The translations under genes were made by a program, and so were the position numbers. Below the pieces are notes generated by a model. That model did no database searches and was not told where the DNA came from. It saw nothing but the letters and a program-made list of their open reading frames with translations. A stretch of 64,000 bases of DNA. It comes from Marivirga harenae (GTDB taxonomy: Bacteria; Bacteroidota; Bacteroidia; Cytophagales; Cyclobacteriaceae). The stretch lies in assembly GCF_030534335.1 (NCBI RefSeq), contig NZ_CP130565.1, positions 3,369,501 through 3,433,500 of the forward strand, written 5' to 3'. Within the stretch, counting starts at the first letter, position 1, and the number at the start of each line of letters is the position of its first letter. Of the stretch, positions 28,382 through 36,687 are shown one piece after another.

Positions 28382-29557
28382 AGCACTTGAGCAAACCATA
28401 GAGATCGATCGTTTTATAGGTAAAATCAGATCAACCCGTGAGGGCCTTCCGTGATTTTTATAGGAGGGATACACGGCAATGAGCCTGCTGGAGTCCTAGC
28501 CTTAGATCGCATGATGTCGTTTTTACAAAGCAAGAACATTCCTCTAAATGGAAATCTTTATGCTCTCGCGGGAAGTCTATGGGCTCTAGAGAATGGGGAA
28601 AGATACCATAAGCATGATCTGAATCGATTATGGACGAAGGATAGATTGCTTCAAATACAAGAAGGAGAAATAGCGATTGAAGATCAAGACACTATCGAAC
28701 AGATCGAATTATATGAATGTATTAAGAACATTATAGCTCAGGATGAGGGCCCATTTTATTTTATTGATCTTCATACCACTTCCTGCGAAACCAGTCCGTT
28801 CATCGTAATGAACGATAGCTTGTTGAATAGACGATTCACTAGTCTATATCCATTGCCTTCTATACTGGGAATTGAAGAATACCTTGAAGGACCTGTACTT
28901 AGCTATATTAATGAATTAGGTTATGTGGCTTTTGGTTTTGAAGCAGGCCAACATGACGATGAAGCCTCAATTGACTTTCATTATGCTTTTTGCATGTTAT
29001 CACTGCAGTTTACAGGCCTTATAGAAAAAAAGGCTATTGATATAAATGATTATTACGATAAGCTTTTAAGTAGTAGTGTAGTTAAGAGAGATTTCTTTGA
29101 GATTTTGTACAGATATGAAATCAATCCGGGTGAAGATTTTAAAATGTTGCCAGGATTTGTCAATTTCGAAGCAATCAAAAAGGGACAAAAACTAGCTATA
29201 AGCGATAATCAGTCAGTCTTAGCTGAAACCAGATCTAGAATATTTATGCCATTGTATCAGGCTAAGGGCTCCGAAGGCTTCTTTGCTATAAAAAAAGTGT
29301 CACTCTTTGCCCTTAAACTATCAGCAGTTTTACGAAATATAGGCCTGGATAGGCTATTGGGTTACCTACCGGGAGTATCCTATGAAAAGCAGTCCACATT
29401 AAGGGTAAATAGAAAAATTGCTCGATTTTTCACGAAAGACTTCTTTCATCTACTGGGCTATAGGAGTAAGGTGCTGGATCAAGATCATTACTTGATGAGT
29501 AATAGAGAAGCCGCTTCTCGCACAGATGAATATGAACTAGAAACTTGGTTCAAATAG
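28362..29557 (+). CDS. Succinylglutamate desuccinylase / aspartoacylase family protein with apparent frameshift
   Basis: Zinc carboxypeptidase-fold deacylase. The main frame (from a GTG at 28451) holds the first zinc motif GGIHGNEPAGV at once, then DLHTT and GFEAGQHDDEASIDFH further on. The natural N-terminus lies in another frame: an ATG at 28362, overlapping the previous gene, encodes MRKVYSKALEQTIEIDRF and continues to STREG before hitting a stop at 28452. Adding one C near 28446 would read STREGPSVIFIGGIHG, the usual family start, so a one-base deletion (or sequence error) separates the two. The heptamer there, GGGCCTT, is not a good slippery site. If translation starts at 28451 the first beta strand is shortened but the zinc site is intact. 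Function on a specific amide is unknown. Confidence 0.75.
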
Positions 29558-29701
29558 ACTTTGGTTTCCGGAGTTTACATACCAGCTTACATAACTTCTG
29601 CATTAACCGATGAATTTTTGAGGAGATTTTATGATTTGTAAGTAGGATTTCAAATCATCAATTGTTCAATTACTGTCTTTTATCCTCATTTTTCATTTTA
29701 C

Positions 29702-29713
29702 TGACATAGATCA
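29702..29713. promoter_or_regulatory. FNR/CRP-like dyad upstream of the sulfide oxidoreductase operon
   Basis: TGAC-ATAG-ATCA, fitting TGAY-NTAN-RTCA, about 92 bases before the ATG at 29805. The same pattern recurs before the cupin, HEPN/PFOR and KorAB genes. The binding protein is not encoded in the window. Confidence 0.55.
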
Positions 29714-29804
29714 TGTTTTTTGCAAATCAATGTCAGCGCATATCAAAAATTAATTCATGAACTTTACTTCATATTTAATTGAAAACCCTCTAAATCGACA
29801 TATC

Positions 29805-31112
29805 ATGAAAAAGCTATTAATATTAGGAGCAGGCACAGCGGGCACGATGATGCTCAATAAGCTTGATAAAAGAATAGATAAAAAGGAATGGGAAATTACC
29901 ATTATCGACAAAGATGATACTCATTATTATCAGCCAGGATTCTTGTTCATTCCTTTCGGTATCTACAAACCATCTGATGTAGTGAAAAGCAGAAAAGAGT
30001 TTTTTCCAAGAGGGACTAACTTTATTATGGATGAGGTAGAAAAGATAGAAGCCAATAAAAATGAAGTCTTACTTAAAAGTGGGAACAAATTAGATTACGA
30101 TGTGCTAGTTGTAGCAACAGGTACAACTCCAGTTCCTAGTGAAACAGAAGGTCTAGAAGGCGAGCTTTGGTACAAAGATATATTTGATTTTTACACTTTT
30201 GAAGGCACCACACTATTGGCGAAAAAGCTGCGCGATTGGAAAGGTGGTAAATTAGTTATCAATCTAGCCGAGACTCTTATTAAATGCCCGGTAGCTCCTC
30301 TAGAATTTGCCTTCCTTGCAGATGCATACTTCACCGAGAAGGGAATGCGAGACAAAGTGGATATTCAATATGTAACGCCACTTTCTGGCGCATTCACAAA
30401 ACCAATAGCTACTAAAATGTTGAGTCAGCTTATGGAAGAGAAGAATATTCATGTGGTGCCTGATTTCTATCTAGAGCATGTTGACAATGAGAATAAGAAG
30501 ATCGTTTCTTACGATGGACAAGAAGTAGAATTTGACTTATTGGTTAGTGTCCCAACAAATATGGGTTCTGATATGGTAGAAAACAGCAATATGAGCGATG
30601 AAGATGATTTGAACTTTATCCCCACTAACAAGCAAACTCTACAACACAAAGAGCATGAAAACATCTTTGTGATTGGAGATGCAACCAACTTGCCAACCTC
30701 TAAGGCTGGCTCTGTTGCACACTTCGAAGGGGAGATTCTGATAGAGAATATCATGAGTTTCATTAAAGGTGAGCCATTGGAAGCCAAGTTTGACGGGCAT
30801 GCGAATTGTTTTATTGAAACCGGCTTTGGCAAAGCAGCATTAATTGATTTCAATTATACTACTGAGCCTTTACCAGGACAATTCCCACTACCGATTTTAG
30901 GTCCTATGGGTTTATTAAAAGAAACCAGAATCAACCATATGGGTAAGCTAGCATTTAAGTGGATATACTGGCATATGCTGTTAACAGGCAAGAGTTTACC
31001 AGTAAGCACTAATATGAGTATGACGGGTAAGAAAGCACCTAAGCCAGAAATGGAAAAGCCTCCGGTAGAAAACAAAAAAGAAAAAGTTGAAAAAGAAGAA
31101 GTTATATTATAA
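29805..31112 (+). CDS. sqr: Sulfide:quinone oxidoreductase family flavoprotein
   Basis: Membrane-associated FAD enzyme that oxidises sulfide and passes electrons to quinone. The FAD motif LLILGAGTAGTMMLNKL lies at residues 3-19 when the ATG at 29805 is used; a longer frame from 29757 adds 16 residues before the Rossmann fold and is less likely. THYYQPGFLFIP is a strong family signature. Two of the usual redox cysteines are present: Cys161 in IKCPVAP and Cys335 in HANCFIETG. The C-terminus has the amphipathic membrane-docking segment (WIYWHMLLTGKSLPV) then a lysine/glutamate-rich tail. TusE-like and DsrE-like sulfur carriers follow closely, so the product sulfur is probably handed to them. Confidence 0.9.
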   Translation: MKKLLILGAGTAGTMMLNKLDKRIDKKEWEITIIDKDDTHYYQPGFLFIPFGIYKPSDVVKSRKEFFPRGTNFIMDEVEKIEANKNEVLLKSGNKLDYDVLVVATGTTPVPSETEGLEGELWYKDIFDFYTFEGTTLLAKKLRDWKGGKLVINLAETLIKCPVAPLEFAFLADAYFTEKGMRDKVDIQYVTPLSGAFTKPIATKMLSQLMEEKNIHVVPDFYLEHVDNENKKIVSYDGQEVEFDLLVSVPTNMGSDMVENSNMSDEDDLNFIPTNKQTLQHKEHENIFVIGDATNLPTSKAGSVAHFEGEILIENIMSFIKGEPLEAKFDGHANCFIETGFGKAALIDFNYTTEPLPGQFPLPILGPMGLLKETRINHMGKLAFKWIYWHMLLTGKSLPVSTNMSMTGKKAPKPEMEKPPVENKKEKVEKEEVIL

Positions 31113-31127
31113 TCAAACATCATAACC

Positions 31128-31439
31128 ATGGACACAATAACAATTAACAACGAAGCAATTAAAGTAAATGAAGAAGGCTATTTCACTGATCCTTCCCAGT
31201 GGAATGAGGATATAGCAAAAGAAATGGCCAAGCAGGAAAATATAGAGCTAACAGACAGACATTTTGAAGTTCTTAATTTCTTGAGAACTAAGTATGCGGA
31301 GGAAGTTCCACTTTCTATCCGTAAAGTCGGGAAATCCGGCATCGTGGACATCAAGGAATTCTATAAACTTTTCCCAGGTGGACCATTAAAAATATCTAGT
31401 AAGATAGCGGGAATACCGAAGCCTGTAAGTTGTGTTTAA
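31128..31439 (+). CDS. TusE/DsrC-family sulfur carrier protein
   Basis: Sulfur relay protein of 103 residues in the DsrC/TusE family. The conserved C-terminal arm is present (FPGGPLKISSKIAGIPKPVSCV region) with the penultimate Cys102 (CysA). The second cysteine of DsrC, eleven residues earlier, is replaced by Ser, so this is the single-cysteine TusE-like type that carries a persulfide rather than forming the disulfide used by dissimilatory sulfite reductase. DPSQWNEDIAKEMA and LNFLRTKYAEEVP are further family features. It lies 15 bases after the SQR gene and 18 before a DsrE-family gene, which fits an SQR to carrier transfer route. Confidence 0.9.
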   Translation: MDTITINNEAIKVNEEGYFTDPSQWNEDIAKEMAKQENIELTDRHFEVLNFLRTKYAEEVPLSIRKVGKSGIVDIKEFYKLFPGGPLKISSKIAGIPKPVSCV

Positions 31440-31457
31440 TCCTTTAAAGAAGAAATC

Positions 31458-31982
31458 ATGGAAGAAATTAAAGAAATGACCACAGAAAAAGTGGTTGCAA
31501 AAGAGAAAAAAGAAGTAAAGAAGATAATGGTCATCTGTGCTAGAGGCACATTAGAGGATGTTTATGCAGCACTTATCATGGCGAATGGTGCCTTAGCAGA
31601 AGGAAAAGAAGCTAAAATGTTTTTTACTTTCTTTGGACTAGATGCCATTACCAAGAAGAAAGCGGATCACCTCCACACAGCAACAGTAGGTAACCCCGCT
31701 TTTATGAGAGGAATGCCTACTATGATAGGAGGATTACCCGGCTTTGAGGCTTTGGCTTCTAGCATGATGAAGAAGGAAATGGATAAGTTGGATATTCCCC
31801 CAGTAAGCGAATTTTTCGAAATGATTGAAGCAGGTGGTGGAGAAATATTTGCCTGTAAGTTAGCGGCTGATATGTTTCATCTTAAGAAGGAGGACATGAT
31901 TCCGGAAGTGAAAGACATCATTACTGTAGGGCAAATGTACGAACTAGCTGAAGGAGAAGGTACGCATATGGTATTTATTTGA
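31458..31982 (+). CDS. DsrE/DsrF/DrsH-like sulfur transfer protein (DsrE2 type)
   Basis: Cytoplasmic protein of 174 residues with the DsrE fold. A charged N-terminal tail precedes KIMVICARGTLEDVYAALIMANGA; a second conserved region is EAKMFFTFFGLDAITKK. Cysteines suited to persulfide transfer are Cys40-42 in VICARG and one in IFACKLAADMF, near the C-terminus. It ends with TVGQMYELAEGEGTHMVFI. In sulfur-oxidising organisms DsrE2-type proteins pass sulfane sulfur between carriers such as TusA or DsrC. Third gene of the SQR operon, closed by a terminator at 32049-32075. Confidence 0.85.
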   Translation: MEEIKEMTTEKVVAKEKKEVKKIMVICARGTLEDVYAALIMANGALAEGKEAKMFFTFFGLDAITKKKADHLHTATVGNPAFMRGMPTMIGGLPGFEALASSMMKKEMDKLDIPPVSEFFEMIEAGGGEIFACKLAADMFHLKKEDMIPEVKDIITVGQMYELAEGEGTHMVFI

Positions 31983-32048
31983 GTTCTATCAGAATACATA
32001 AGACTAAAATGTCAATTTTACGTTAAAATGATTAATAATGTAGACTTT

Positions 32049-32075
32049 AAAAGGAAGCAGTGACTTCCTTTTTTT
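32049..32075 (+). terminator. Rho-independent terminator of the SQR operon
   Basis: Perfect 9-bp stem AAAAGGAAG / CTTCCTTTT with a CAGTGA loop and a T run, about 65 bases after the DsrE-like gene. Confidence 0.88.
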
Positions 32076-32106
32076 GTTATTCTCAATTAAGTATAGTTGA
32101 ACTACT

Positions 32107-32787
32107 GTGAAAACAATTAAAGCACTTGGTTTTGAAGAACCTATCGGATCGTGGACTCATCTCTTGGGTGCTCTTGCTGTTGTCGTGCTCTTAATCTGGC
32201 TTTTTAGAAAAGGTGGGGCGGGCAGAAGATACCCTTTACCCATTTTCATTTATGGGCTTTCTTGTATTTTTCTTTTATCAATGAGTGGTGTTTACCATAT
32301 ATTGCCAAGAGCAACTAGCGCTCGCTATGTTTTGAGAATTCTTGACCATGCCGGAATTTTTATTTTAATTTCGGGTACCATCACCTCTGTTCATTTGCTT
32401 TTGTTCTCAGGATTTATGAGGTGGGGGATTATCGGCATTGCTTCCATAATTGCCACTATTGGAATTATTTTAAGTGCTATTTATATGAGTATAGTACCAG
32501 ATATTGTCACGCACATCATTTATTTGGTATTTGGTTGGCTGGGAGTGGTTTCCATTATTGGTCTATTGAAATTAAGAAAGGACATTGTCATTAAGTATTT
32601 AATTTATGGAGGGATAGCGTATTCCATTGGTGCCGTTATTGACCTGCTCGGATTTCCAGTGCTTGTAGCTGGTGTTTTGGGGGCACATGAGGTGTTCCAT
32701 TTTGCCGTATTACTTGGTGCTGCCTTTCACTGGGTCTTCCTGTTAAAAGCAATCCAGACAGTTGAAGCGACTTCTATTAACAAATGA
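32107..32787 (+). CDS. PAQR / hemolysin III family membrane protein
   Basis: Integral membrane protein of 226 residues with seven predicted helices. The PAQR/HlyIII metal-site motifs are in place: Ser and His in LSMSGVYHILP, Asp and His in ILDHAGIF, and the C-terminal pair in GAHEVFHFAVLLGAAFHW. Family members act as zinc-dependent membrane hydrolases (ceramidase-like) or in lipid homeostasis; the role in bacteria is poorly settled. Starts at GTG after a spacer from the upstream terminator, so it has its own promoter. No functional link to the neighbouring genes is evident. Confidence 0.88.
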   Translation: MKTIKALGFEEPIGSWTHLLGALAVVVLLIWLFRKGGAGRRYPLPIFIYGLSCIFLLSMSGVYHILPRATSARYVLRILDHAGIFILISGTITSVHLLLFSGFMRWGIIGIASIIATIGIILSAIYMSIVPDIVTHIIYLVFGWLGVVSIIGLLKLRKDIVIKYLIYGGIAYSIGAVIDLLGFPVLVAGVLGAHEVFHFAVLLGAAFHWVFLLKAIQTVEATSINK

Positions 32788-33538
32788 TGTATTATAAAAT
32801 GGGTCAAGCAATAATTCTGGGGATTTAGTATTAGTAGACTAAAATATAGCTATTAATAGAGGAAAACATGAGTTTATAAATATACTGAGTTTAACATAAT
32901 GGGAATCGTACTGTACCCCTCATCCGCTAGCCAGCGGAAGCTCCCCTAAAACAGGGGAGCAGCTGGTCTGTGCTTAATATTAGCAATATCCTTAATTAAA
33001 TCCTTTAAATGGGAAACTAAATGAAGTATTCAGATAGTGAATAAAATAGATCAATTTGCTCGAAGCAGCTCCCCTCCTTAAAAAGGAGGGGTGTCCGAAG
33101 GACGGGGTGGTTGTAAATAATTAAGTACTCCTCCCCAGAAATTCCGATTGATCCTATAAAATACCAAGGTATAAAAACAGAAGACGGGCATCTAGATTAC
33201 AATGAACGCCCGCCTCAATTGGTATGTCCTTAGATTTACCAAATGTCAAGTTACAGTTATTCTGGACTCATCTTCATAGCTTATCGCTTATGAGAATCAG
33301 ATTAAATAAAGCTTCATTCTTCCCAAATCCTTTCCTAAATCGAAAAAGAAGATTTCTGAAATCCGGATTTCATTTAACCCAGCCTTCAAGACTTTCCTTT
33401 TATCTCTGGCTTGATGATATAAAGATATTAAGCTTTTAAATCTTAAGCGATGATGTATATCAGCACTATTGATAATTCTTATCATCGACATTTTGAATTT
33501 TATTCATGTAATTGAGGAATCAAATAAAGCGAAAAACT
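32788..33538. repeat. Long intergenic region with inverted pair of palindromic repeats
   Basis: No gene is supported. Two elements of one repeat family face each other. At 32911-32965 are hairpins CCGCT/AGCGG and CTCCCCT/AGGGGAG; at 33061-33113, reversed, are CCCCTCCTT/AAGGAGGGG and GTCC/GGAC. The block order (CCCC, short stem, long G-rich stem, AGCTG) is the same. These resemble REP-like or MITE-like palindromes common in the phylum. The final 90 bases carry an FNR-like dyad and the cupin promoter. Confidence 0.65.
33451..33462. promoter_or_regulatory. FNR/CRP-like dyad upstream of the cupin gene
   Basis: TGAT-GTAT-ATCA, 77 bases before the ATG at 33539; fits TGAY-NTAN-RTCA. A second, wider-spaced pair of half-sites (TTGAT then ATCAT) follows at about 33470-33486. 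Confidence 0.55.
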
Positions 33539-33913
33539 ATGCTAGTAGATTTTGAAAAATCCAAACTGGAGAAGTACACTGAAAAGCGTCCTTGGGGTAA
33601 TTTTGAGCAATTTACTCATAATGAAAATAGTACTGTTAAATTAATTAATGTTGATGCTCATGCTGAACTTAGTTTACAGTACCATAAAAATAGAAGCGAA
33701 TTCTGGAAAGTTATAGAAGGCTCTCCAGTTATTTTGATAGGAGATAAAAAAGTGACAGCCAGCAAAGGCGATGAGTTTTTTATACCCGCATTAACCCATC
33801 ATCAGATTATAACCCACGAAAAACCAGCATGCATTTTAGAAATTGCATTTGGTGAATTTGATGAAAATGACATCATCAGAATTAAGGATAAATATAATAG
33901 AGTTAAAAAATAA
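33539..33913 (+). CDS. Cupin protein, mannose-6-phosphate isomerase type II-like
   Basis: Single-domain cupin of 124 residues related to the C-terminal isomerase part of bifunctional mannose-1-phosphate guanylyltransferase/mannose-6-phosphate isomerases. Motifs seen: EKRPWGNFEQFT at residues 15-26, the metal-binding AELSLQYHKNRSEFW, KGDEFFIP and PALTHHQI with metal His. A longer frame from a TTG at 33512 adds nine residues; the ATG at 33539 gives the normal family start. Standing alone, it could be a phosphomannose isomerase or a small sugar-binding sensor. An FNR-like box lies just upstream and the ADP-forming acetyl-CoA synthetase follows by 118 bases on the same strand. Confidence 0.8.
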   Translation: MLVDFEKSKLEKYTEKRPWGNFEQFTHNENSTVKLINVDAHAELSLQYHKNRSEFWKVIEGSPVILIGDKKVTASKGDEFFIPALTHHQIITHEKPACILEIAFGEFDENDIIRIKDKYNRVKK

Positions 33914-34031
33914 ATAGGTGGAAAGGATTCATTCAAGATCAATGGAAATATAAAAGTTGCTTTCAAATACGGAAATTGAGTTTTTAAAAATGTATTGAAA
34001 AATTAAACATATTGCATTCATTATTAGGTAG

Positions 34032-36146
34032 ATGAGCTTTAAAAAGAAACAATTCGAACGATTATTCTATCCAAAACAAGTAGCTATTATTGGCGCATCA
34101 ACCAAAGTCAATAAAGTGGGCTATGCTTTATTAAAGAACATCTTGGATACAGCTTATAAGGGTGATGTATTTCCAATTAATAATGATGCCAAGCAAATTC
34201 TAGGAATTAAAACCTATCAGAACATTAGTGAAATAAAGCATTCCATTGACCTCGCAATTATCGCTGTGGCTGCACCGATTGTTCCTAAAATTTTAAGTGA
34301 CTGTCAAAAGAAAGGAATTCAAGCATTCATCATCATTTCAGCTGGTTTTAAAGAAACAGGTTTAGCAAGTGGTCAATTGTTGGAGCAACAATTAGCAAAT
34401 TTCATATCTGAACATGATTTATTAGTTATTGGCCCCAATTGCTTGGGTATTATCAATACGGATACAAACACGAGCTTAAATGCCACTTTTGCTAGAGCGA
34501 TACCTCCACGAGGCAATATTGCTTTTATTTCCCAAAGTGGTGCAATAGGGATTCATGCATTAGAATTTGCAGATAAGCACGATATAGGATTTAGCAAGTT
34601 TGTCACTATTGGTAATAAATCTGCTGTGGATGAAAATGATCTAATAGAATATTTTTACAATGATCCGCAAACGAAGGTGATTTTACTATACTTGGAGAGC
34701 TTTGCAGATGGAATTCGCTTCCGAGAAATAGTAAAAAGAAACAATAGAAAAAATAGAAAGCCTATCATACTTCTAAAATCAGGGAGAAGCGAAAGTGGTA
34801 AAAAGGCGGCACTTTCTCATACCGGTGCTTTGGCAGGTGAGGATGGGATGATTTCTTATTTTCTAGAGGATTGTGGCGTAATAAGGGTCAATACTATGGA
34901 AGAAATGTTTAATACTGCTATGATCATGGCCAACCAGCCAGTCCCAGGTGGTAATAAGTTATTGGTGGTCACTAATGCTGGCGGTCAGGGAATAATGGCC
35001 ATGGATAGTGCAGAAAAAAACCATCTTAAAATTGCCGAACTAACAGAAGACCTGCAGCAAGAATTAAAAAAGATTCTTCCAGCTGCCGCATCGGTTAAAA
35101 ACCCTATAGATATTTTGGGTGACGCTGCTGCTGACAGATATAAGGACAGCCTGAAGATTTTGATGGAATCAAATATCTTTGACTTATTATTAATCATATG
35201 CACTCCACAGTTTATGACGCAGAGAGTCGCAATTTTACAAGATTTAAAATCACTCATTGAGAAGGCAAGAAACAGGAAAATACCCATTGCGGCAGTTTTT
35301 CCGGCTGTAAAAGATGAAGCGGTTAACAAGTTGTTTGATGAATATGATTTGCCTAATTATGAATTTCCGGAGCAAGCTGTGAAAGCACTCTCTTATTCTT
35401 CAAATTACGGACAGTTTGCAGTTGGTAAGGAAATAAGTACCTCCCAGAAATTAGCGGAAAGGAAATATTCAACTATCAAAAAGCAAATAGATGAATTAAA
35501 AATAGCTGGAGCTCGCTATTTCAATGAGATTCAAAGCTATAACTTATTGAAAGTACTTGGCCTACCTATAGCCCCTTATAAAGTTGTAACTAATTTAAAG
35601 CAAGCCCTTGAGACAAGCAAAGTAAAGTATCCTATGGTTGCCAAAATTGTGGCAAAAGGAGTTATTCACAAGTACGATATAGGAGGAGTAATAGTGAATA
35701 TTGAGAACAAAAAAGAACTAATAGAAGCCTTTGGCAAAGTATCAAATTGTGTCTCAACAGACCGTTTTCAAGGCGTAGTGCTTCAAAGTATGGTAAAAGA
35801 AGGCGTGGAGCTTATCATGGGAATTAAGTACCATGAGGGTTTTGGGCATGCCATCATGTTTGGACTAGGGGGAACAAGAGTAGAAATCCTTCAGGATGTA
35901 AGCTTTGGCATGGCGCCATTGTCCAAAGAAAAAGCACTTCAAATGATTCAGTCCATAAGAGGGATTAAACTTTTAGAAGGCTACAGATCTCAGCCTCCCG
36001 TAAACAAGGAGGGATTAGCAGATGTGCTGCTTAAACTATCGGATATTGTTTATAATTTCCCGGAAATAAGTTCTTTGGATCTCAATCCTGTTTTTGCTTC
36101 TGAAAAAGAGATCATAGTTGCAGATGCCAGGATATTCATCAAATGA
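34032..36146 (+). CDS. ADP-forming acetate--CoA ligase (fused alpha-beta)
   Basis: Converts acetyl-CoA, ADP and phosphate to acetate, ATP and CoA, giving substrate-level phosphorylation in fermentation; cytoplasmic. The 704-residue protein fuses both subunits: a CoA-binding Rossmann domain (VAIIGASTKVNKVGYALL, residues 15-32), two flavodoxin-like ligase domains with the phosphorylated His263 in SHTGALAGED, and a C-terminal ATP-grasp domain (from about residue 490; YPMVAKIVAKGVIHKYDIGG, GVELIMGIKYHEGFGHAIMFG). The two core cofactor sites look intact. PFOR, the main source of acetyl-CoA under anoxia, is encoded two genes downstream. Confidence 0.92.
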   Translation: MSFKKKQFERLFYPKQVAIIGASTKVNKVGYALLKNILDTAYKGDVFPINNDAKQILGIKTYQNISEIKHSIDLAIIAVAAPIVPKILSDCQKKGIQAFIIISAGFKETGLASGQLLEQQLANFISEHDLLVIGPNCLGIINTDTNTSLNATFARAIPPRGNIAFISQSGAIGIHALEFADKHDIGFSKFVTIGNKSAVDENDLIEYFYNDPQTKVILLYLESFADGIRFREIVKRNNRKNRKPIILLKSGRSESGKKAALSHTGALAGEDGMISYFLEDCGVIRVNTMEEMFNTAMIMANQPVPGGNKLLVVTNAGGQGIMAMDSAEKNHLKIAELTEDLQQELKKILPAAASVKNPIDILGDAAADRYKDSLKILMESNIFDLLLIICTPQFMTQRVAILQDLKSLIEKARNRKIPIAAVFPAVKDEAVNKLFDEYDLPNYEFPEQAVKALSYSSNYGQFAVGKEISTSQKLAERKYSTIKKQIDELKIAGARYFNEIQSYNLLKVLGLPIAPYKVVTNLKQALETSKVKYPMVAKIVAKGVIHKYDIGGVIVNIENKKELIEAFGKVSNCVSTDRFQGVVLQSMVKEGVELIMGIKYHEGFGHAIMFGLGGTRVEILQDVSFGMAPLSKEKALQMIQSIRGIKLLEGYRSQPPVNKEGLADVLLKLSDIVYNFPEISSLDLNPVFASEKEIIVADARIFIK

Positions 36147-36238
36147 GTGCTCAAACGCTACATTAAAAAGCTATGAAAAACCATCAATTGAGCAGGGGCT
36201 TTCCTTTGTAGCCTCTCGATACAAATCATTCATTTTCG

Positions 36239-36250
36239 TGATTTATGTCA
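36239..36250. promoter_or_regulatory. FNR/CRP-like dyad upstream of the HEPN-PFOR-Rnf genes
   Basis: TGAT-TTAT-GTCA, 56 bases before the ATG at 36306; fits TGAY-NTAN-RTCA. Position is compatible with activation of the long PFOR/Rnf transcript. Confidence 0.55.
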
Positions 36251-36305
36251 TAATATGAGTCAATTCCAATTCGTAGATTTATTTGTATAACAAAATCCGA
36301 CTAAT

Positions 36306-36665
36306 ATGGAACCGATGACTAAAACCCTCCTAGAAACAGCTGATGAGCTATTAGCTAGAGCCAATAATGAGTTATGCAAGCCTGAAGAAGACGTAGTACA
36401 TTACAGCGTTTGTCAGAATGCATATGAAGCTATCGTAAATTATTTAGGAAGTTTCCTTTCAGATAATGATGTTGAGTTTGAAAAAACTTCAAATGTTGAG
36501 GATCTGCTGTCAAGCTGTAGGTCAATTGACAAAAGATTCAATGAGCTAAACCTTGTACCTCTTTATAATCCTACAAAGGGTCAAGACACTTGGATGAGCC
36601 TAAATACTGCCAACAGCTTTATGGCAATGGCTGAAAATACACGCAAAGTGGTTCGCGAGGCCTAA
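36306..36665 (+). CDS. HEPN-like helical protein ahead of PFOR
   Basis: Protein of 119 residues, predicted all-helical, resembling HEPN-domain proteins (TADELLARANNELCK, VHYSVCQNAYEAIVNYLGSFL, FMAMAENTRKVVREA). The RNase-type Rx4-6H motif of toxic HEPN nucleases is not present, so a nucleic acid cutting role is unlikely; a binding or assembly role is more plausible. It starts the PFOR-Rnf run, 22 bases before the PFOR start, and is probably co-transcribed from the FNR-like-controlled promoter upstream. Function unknown. Confidence 0.7.
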   Translation: MEPMTKTLLETADELLARANNELCKPEEDVVHYSVCQNAYEAIVNYLGSFLSDNDVEFEKTSNVEDLLSSCRSIDKRFNELNLVPLYNPTKGQDTWMSLNTANSFMAMAENTRKVVREA

Positions 36666-36687
36666 ATCAAATTTAAATAACACTGCT

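Noticed and set aside
28440-28455. Programmed -1 ribosomal frameshift in the aspartoacylase-family gene
   Set aside because: The local sequence GGGCCTT does not form an X-XXY-YYZ slippery heptamer and I see no strong stimulatory stem after it; a mutation or sequence error is simpler.
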